Positions 58,930 through 64,000 of a stretch of 64,000 nucleotides of DNA are shown in pieces; positions within the stretch are counted from its first letter, which is position 1; the number at the start of each line of letters is the position of its first letter. The notes beneath the pieces were generated by a model, which was not told where the DNA came from, did not search any database, and was given only the letters and a program-made list of their open reading frames with translations. A program made the translations under genes and the position numbers. Source of the DNA: Lytechinus pictus (taxonomy: Eukaryota; Echinodermata; Echinoidea; Temnopleuroida; Toxopneustidae). The stretch lies in the NCBI RefSeq assembly GCF_037042905.1, contig NC_087245.1:5533501-5597500 (forward strand), read 5' to 3'.

Positions 58930-60163
58930 TTAAAGTCTTATTTGAATTTGAAAAAGTGTTTTTCCATATTTTTCATAAATCAAAGTGTCCAATGATAGGT
59001 ACGCATCAGTACGTCTCAAAAGACGATGGTGTAGCGCGCTATAGGTATTACATATTCGAGAGTGGCTGTAGAGCTCCGCTCTAGAGTGGCAGTCTCTAAG
59101 CAAATTTTGTACAGATGAAGGAGGATGGCACTGAGACAGGTTCAGATAGAGATGCTGCCCTAGCCTTCCTCCTTGGTCTTTGGCCTGCCAATGTAGCATT
59201 CCGATTATTTTCTGACGTCTTGACCCCTGTACTTAGTAGCTCTCCATAGATGGCGACTATCATCTACATCTTCACAAGCATGACAAGTGTTAGTGTTTAT
59301 GCCGGCAAGTTTTATGTCACGTTTGCAGGTGTGTTTATAACGGAGATGATCTATCTGGGGACTAATCACACAGCTCACCTTACATTGGCGAATCCCTTCT
59401 AGGATTTGCCAAAGTTTCATCCGGCGAACATGAGTCACCTAAGGAGCAAAAATAAGCTGGGGATGCCAGCATGCACGTACGCTGAAGGGCCTTATATTTT
59501 CACTCTGTCCTGCCATTTAATGTGTAGCATACGTCCGAGGCATCTGACATTGAAGGTGTTTAGTCGCTTTTCTTGATCGGTGTACGTTTTCCATGACTTA
59601 TTTCCGTTCAGGGGCTTGGCCATGGCTGTGACAGAGTTTCCTATCCTGGTGCTTATCTCATTGTCCAGTGAAAGGGAATTAGAGACAGATAGTCAATGCA
59701 AGGTAGGTGAGGAGACCACCACAACCAAACGAGTGCGTGCTGTTGATAGAGATATCTGGAGGACAGTCAGTGTCTTGAGTCGATCAGGTTTTCTGTCTTA
59801 CAGGGTCATCCAAACTCCTTACATCATGTAGGTCTTGTAGGCCTACTCCAGCTTCTTTATGAAAGGCAGGGGCGACATCTCACGAATGAGAACCATCCTG
59901 ACCATTGTTTTGGCACGTAGCCGGTCGATGTTGAAGACTTTCCCATCTGCTCTGGTACGGATATGTAGATGCATTCTGTGCATTCGCCAAGAGCATACTG
60001 GGGAAGCATGGAGAATAAGATCCTGAGTGTCAGGGCCAGGTCCAGCCTAATTGCTTCACACCACTGCTCACAGGAACTGAGGGAAGCTACCAGATGTTCC
60101 AGCCAGTGGCGTACCTAGGATTTTTCACAGGGGGGGCAAAATTGGCCGCCCAAAAATTTGACA

Positions 60164-60198
<35 letters not shown>

Positions 60199-60480
60199 TC
60201 ATCAATACAAAATAAAGATTTTCGTACCAGAAAAAATTTGACAAGCAAAAAAAAAAAAAAAAAAAAAAAGGTCTTCAAAATCTCGTCAGGGGGGGGGGGG
60301 GCAGAGTGCCCCCCCTGCCCCCCCCCGTAGGTACGCTAGTGGTTCCAGCATTGTAGCAAACTGTTCACATGGAATGATATGGCCATGGATCAGTCTTGGG
60401 GAGCCTATTTTCTACAGGAGGGTAAAAAGTGTACTCGTGCTGACCAAGTCAAAGGCTTTTGTCAGGACGGAAAGTCCAAT
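58930..60480 (-). pseudogene. Decayed LINE reverse transcriptase
   Basis: Minus-strand fragments in varying frames give, in order, LTKAFDLVS (RT motif A area, near 60450), RTRADGKVFNIDRLRAKT (near 59960), KRLNTFNVRCLGRMLHIKWQ (near 59560), GIPSLFLLLR, HVRRMKLW, DHLRYKHTCKRDIKLAGINT (near 59340) and RATKYRGQDVRK (near 59220). This is the C-terminal half of a common metazoan LINE protein (family pattern RCLRRILGIKWQDK...GIPS...RWLGHV.RM...LRYKD..KRDLK). Many stops and frameshifts; split by the MITE at 60104-60341. Confidence 0.82.
60104..60341. mobile_element. hAT-type MITE nested in LINE relic
   Basis: 238 bp with a perfect 8-bp duplication GTTCCAGC (60096-60103 and 60342-60349). Ends are cagtggcgtacctagg and, from the right, cactagcgtacctacgg. 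It contains two copies of aatttgacaagcaaaa followed by A runs of more than 20, and G/C runs near the ends. Confidence 0.92.
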
Positions 60481-62157
60481 GATAATTATAAAGGAAGGTA
60501 ATAAGTCAACAGATTTTCTGAAAAATATGGAGAACTCACTTTTTAGTTAAAAAATAATACTTTAAAGTCCTTTCACTAGAAAAATATGGCTGGACATAAA
60601 AAAAAATTATGAGCACTCCCGAAATAGGTCATAGCCCAAACCTTGAATTGTTTAATTCCAAGGTGAGCGGTTAATGACGAAATATATCAACCATCTGACC
60701 ATCTGAGACCTTACTTGACCACTAAAAATTGAGAAATTAAAAGAAATGAATCATTCTTACTGAAATACCCTTACATGAGCTCCTACACATAATAGTAAAT
60801 CTCTTCAGGACAGCGTTTACGATTTTTGGGAGAGTACTTCTTCAAGGTTCAAGGTTCAATAGTCTCGGGGGTAGTTTTTTTTTTTATATGGCGTTTACCG
60901 GCCATCTTTTGTTTTTTATCTGAATGATCCTTTATTGCAAAATTATCAACAGAAATGGAATCAACATATCAAATAACTCACGAAAAGAGGTATTATTCAT
61001 GATTCTTGGACAAAGGGTTCATTTTAAGTAAATTTTTCAAAATGGTATCATCGTGGTATCATCAGGCAGCCATCTTGGATTTGACCTGAAGATGACATTA
61101 TATTGCAAAATAGATAGCAGAAAGAGATTCTACACACCCTAAAACCCCTAAACAGAGGTATTACTCGTCATTCTGGGGCAAGGGGATCAAAAGTCAATTT
61201 TTCAAGATGGCATCTGGCGGCCATCTTGGATTTGACCTGAAGATGACGTTATATTGCAAAAATGATTATAGAAATGGATTCTACACACTCCTTAACCCCT
61301 AAGAAGAGTCATTACTCATCATTTTAGGGCAAGGGGTTCAAAAGTTAAGTTTTAAGATGGCATCTGGCGGCCATTTTGGATTTATGCAAATTAGCAAAAT
61401 TGCCCAAACGGCAACTTTGGGCAACCAAGCTGAATTTGTTCTAGGACCCCATAGGAACACGAATCAAGAAAAAAACTTCATCGGAAAGAACATTTCTAGG
61501 TTGGTGTATTGAGCCTATGGGACTGTCAAATCGACTAATTTGCTATTAGGGCGAGACTGTTACGTAATGTCTCTACGGAGGGGGAGAATGACTTGCACCT
61601 AGACTCCAGAATTGTATATCAGATATTAAGACAGTGGATGATAGTGAATAAGCTAAAACTAAATGACAAAAAAATGAATTTTTGTTGCAGCCTCTACTTA
61701 TAACTTGCGCAATCTTCCAAATGTTCAACTTGATGTTGATGGTACACTCATTAGACCATCAGAAAAATACGAAACCTTGGTGTCATATTTGATTCCCGCA
61801 TGTCAATGTCGTACCATATCTCTCATATCTGTAGCACAGTCACTTTTTATTTAAGGAACATTTCTAGAATCAGAAGGTTTATTGACCAGTCTGCCTGTCA
61901 CAATGCTGTTCGTTGATTGGTTCTGTCTCGTATCGATTATTGCAATTGGCTCATTTCTACAAATCCCTCTAATCAACTTATCCGTATTCAACGACTACAA
62001 AATTGGGCAGCACGATTAATTTTACAGGTTTCCCGAGATCATCCTTCCCAACCACTCTTTAATTATCTTCACTGACTTCCTTTTAAACAGAGAATTACGT
62101 TCAAATTACTCTTGATTGTCTACAAAACACTGAATAAACAGGCTCCACAGTATTTAA

Positions 62158-62784
62158 AGGGGAATCCAGCCTTGGCCATAAAATGTTGTGTTGGGAAGAA
62201 GAAAAATAAATTAAACAGAATGGTGAAAGTTTGAAAGAAATCGGACAAGCAATAAGAAAGTTATAGCTGCTTTAAAATTGAGATCACTATAATACTATGT
62301 AGATTTCAAATTGGCAACTGAGTAAGTAAATTATGACAAGGGGCAAGGACAACTTTCCCATAGGCCATGTACTTTATTATCAGGGATTTGTGGTTTTCTC
62401 CTAAGTACCCATTTCCCTGGGGCAGTAATCTAACTACAACCCAGATAGTATATTGTTTTATGTCCTCATGAAAGAAAAATATAATTTGAAATAAAACTTT
62501 TGGAAAAAATGACATTTTAGCCATAATGTGTATTGGAGTACATGGAAGAGTAGTCCTTGCCCATAGAGATATACATCTCTATGTCCTTGCCTTACATCAC
62601 TATGACATCCCATATGCGGCCAATTTGAAGTCTTCATGGGTATAGTGATTACCAATATTTATAATTTTTAAGAATTCAAAACTTTCTTGTTGTTTGTCCA
62701 ATATTGTTAAAACTTTCACCTATCAACTTGTCTGATTTTTCTTTTCCTTATAAAAACAAGTTTTTATTTGGGTTGTATTCCCCT
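62158..62784. mobile_element. TTAA-flanked MITE inserted in the LINE
   Basis: 627 bp flanked by TTAA (62154-62157 and 62785-62788). Ends are aggggaatccagcc and, from the right, aggggaatacaacc (12 of 14 match). Removing it would leave the LINE frame continuous across Leu-Ser, so the insertion was precise. Its ends differ from the CCCT ends of the piggyBac-like element at 24972. No coding capacity. Confidence 0.85.
62562..62583. repeat. Tiny hairpin (catagagat)
   Basis: catagagat, atac, atctctatg: a 9-bp stem with a 4-base loop inside the MITE. It shares its outer sequence with the hairpin at 62870-62913. Confidence 0.75.
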
Positions 62785-62869
62785 TTAAGTAACTGCTTGA
62801 ATCTGTATACACCAACTAGAGCACTTAGGTCGGCCATTGATCACCTTCGCCTCACATATTCACTACCTC

Positions 62870-62913
62870 CATAGAGATGTATACTAATTACGTTATTAGT
62901 ATATATCTCTATG
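62870..62913. repeat. 44-bp palindromic insertion in LINE
   Basis: catagagatgtatactaat and its inverse (one mismatch) around a short centre. It interrupts the LINE protein between the TYSLPP and NSY segments, so it behaves as an insertion. Confidence 0.75.
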
Positions 62914-63155
62914 ATTAACTCGTACATTAGCTGGTGACAGAACTTTTACGGTGTCGGCTTCAAAATCCTGGAACGACCTGCCACTAATAATAATAGACAG
63001 TCTCCAACATTAGCAATTTTCAAAAAGTCATTAAAAACTCATCTCTTTCGTACTTTGTAGTTTTTAAAATATTACATTTAATTAATTTATTGTAAGCGCT
63101 TTGGGCCTAATGGGAAAAGCGCAGTACAAATAATAACTAATAATAATAATAATAG

Positions 63156-64000
63156 ACTCAGTGCATCCCCAATCTATACGCCCTTGTGATAATGGTTACA
63201 AATTGAAGTTCTGATAATGTCAAGTTTTCATATCAGAATATCAAATCTTTTCAGATTGCGCTTTGCGCTCGCATTTTTTTGGCTGATTTGATTTTTATTA
63301 TTGTCATACTATCATGCTACTGCACAGAGTCCTTAACAAGTCCCTTTTTGGGTCACTATAAATTTTATTCAGCTCGCGCTTTGAGCTCGCATTAATTGTT
63401 TAATTTGATACGCATCATGCCAAAATTGTTCAGAATGTTCAAATTTTAGGTCTAAATACATGAACATCCAAAAATTTCAGCTCGCTCTTCGCGCTCGCAT
63501 TATTGAAACAGTCCTTACCAACGTATACTTATAACTGCAGTCTTAAGGACGACATCGCCTTCCAAACACACACCCATCTTGAGGGGCTTGAGGCCATGAA
63601 TTCCAAAAAATTTAACGATCAAGAGAGAAGAAGAAATTAAATGTCTTTTTAAATATCATGTCAAATTTCATCACAAATTTTCTGTAATGAAAAGGACAAA
63701 ACTTTTACTCGCCTGCATTTTTTAACAATAAATTTTGCCCTTTACGCCACGTTTGCCCCCCCTGGGACCCTTCCCCTGAAACTCGTTACGAAAAGAATCC
63801 CCCATCAAAACACCTGTAAATGTTAGAGAACAATATTTGTGTCAGTCATCCACCAATTCCCAACTATGAACACCGATCAACACCAATAGGTACGGAACTG
63901 ATAATAAACTAGATAGGTCAACCTTTAGGTCAAAATTAAGACCCCTAAAGAAACATACATGTGTATAAAAGTACGAAATAATCGTGATTTCATAACGTAA
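63156..64000. repeat. Dispersed repeat with gctcgc...gctcgcat units
   Basis: Three units resembling cagctcgcgctttgagctcg then cat occur at about 63254, 63371 and 63479. They are the reverse complement of the units inside the hAT-type element at 50346-51133. C-rich tgccccccctgggaccc near 63750 may be the element's other end. Boundaries were not found; no gene. Confidence 0.55.

Larger units (their letters stand above)
58082..61539. mobile_element. 3.5-kb element or composite with 600-bp inverted arms
   Basis: The left arm (58082 to about 58690) and right arm (about 60900 to 61539) are inverted copies: ttagtcgatttgaca, aacctagaaatgttctttcc, tcctagaacaaattcagctt and the repeats that follow all recur inverted on the right. 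Each arm contains three or four tandem units of about 140 bp around caagatggccgccagatg and ccttgccccagaatga. The right arm has about 20 extra bases near its outer end. The core holds a decayed LINE RT (58930-60480) and a hAT MITE. No target duplication was identified. Confidence 0.82.
61610..63155 (+). pseudogene. LINE 3' fragment (CR1/L2-type), split by a MITE
   Basis: Starts in the RT thumb region (WMIVNKLKLND, near 61632) and continues with frameshifts: NLRNLPNVQLDVDGTLIRPS, a RIQRLQNWAARLIL stretch near 61985, FKLLLIVYKTLNKQAPQYL to 62153, then after the MITE NCLNLYTPTRALRSAIDHLR and the C-terminus IFKKSLKTHLFRTL near 63050. The 3' UTR has agcgctttgggcctaatggg pairing with aaagcgc, then an (aat)n tail. 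Related to, but distinct from, the LINEs at 17016 and 52870. Confidence 0.85.

Overview
The window is animal nuclear DNA with split genes, GT/AG introns, a high load of DNA transposons and LINEs, and tRNA-headed SINEs. The repeat flavour suggests an echinoderm, most likely a sea urchin or a relative: frequent tacatgta words, a non-LTR element with a 2A-like NPGP motif, hAT and foldback elements, and WSCD-type sulfotransferase exons. That assignment is inference; nothing in the sequence names the species.

Two host genes are supported. The main one is a complete STAM orthologue (ESCRT-0 adaptor) on the + strand. It has 13 coding exons from 6613 to 42449, and the splice phases add up exactly to 591 codons plus stop. 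Its order is VHS, UIM, SH3, GAT/coiled coil, then a Pro/Gln/Ser/Met-rich tail. Intron 1 is about 17.9 kb and is packed with mobile elements. Facing it on the - strand (52522 to 48590) are the last three exons of a WSCD-like sulfotransferase with both PAPS-binding motifs; its 5' exons were not found.

Layout. 1-5200: two arrays of one 62-77 bp satellite in opposite orientation around a 1.3 kb spacer, with small insertions. 5200-6612: STAM upstream region with NRF1 and CRE-like sites. 6653-24566: STAM intron 1, holding a tandem duplication, a structurally complete hAT transposon with 8-bp target duplication and an open 622-aa two-exon transposase, two near-perfect foldback elements with 9-bp target duplications, a third diverged foldback, a 1.25 kb homopyrimidine tract, a 1.3 kb non-autonomous hAT element and a MITE holding a 101-bp palindrome. 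24567-42449: the rest of STAM, with a piggyBac-like MITE, a 150-bp tandem repeat, an inverted SINE pair, a SINE and a nested palindrome complex in introns. 42450-48590: STAM 3' flank with SINE pieces. 48590-52522: WSCD exons with another hAT-like element in an intron. 52870-56935: a nearly full-length CR1/L2-type LINE whose single long frame carries a 2A-like motif and is broken only by three nonsense codons and one active-site change. 58082-61539: a 3.5 kb element or composite with about 600-bp inverted arms around a decayed reverse transcriptase. 61610-63155: a second LINE 3' fragment split by a TTAA-flanked MITE.

No CRISPR array, operon or other prokaryotic feature is present, and no clearly new protein system was seen. 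The most distinctive material is the mobile-element biology: 9-bp-TSD foldbacks, the intact-looking hAT, the 2A-bearing LINE, a 3' hairpin shared by SINE and LINE tails, and palindromes nested inside palindromes.
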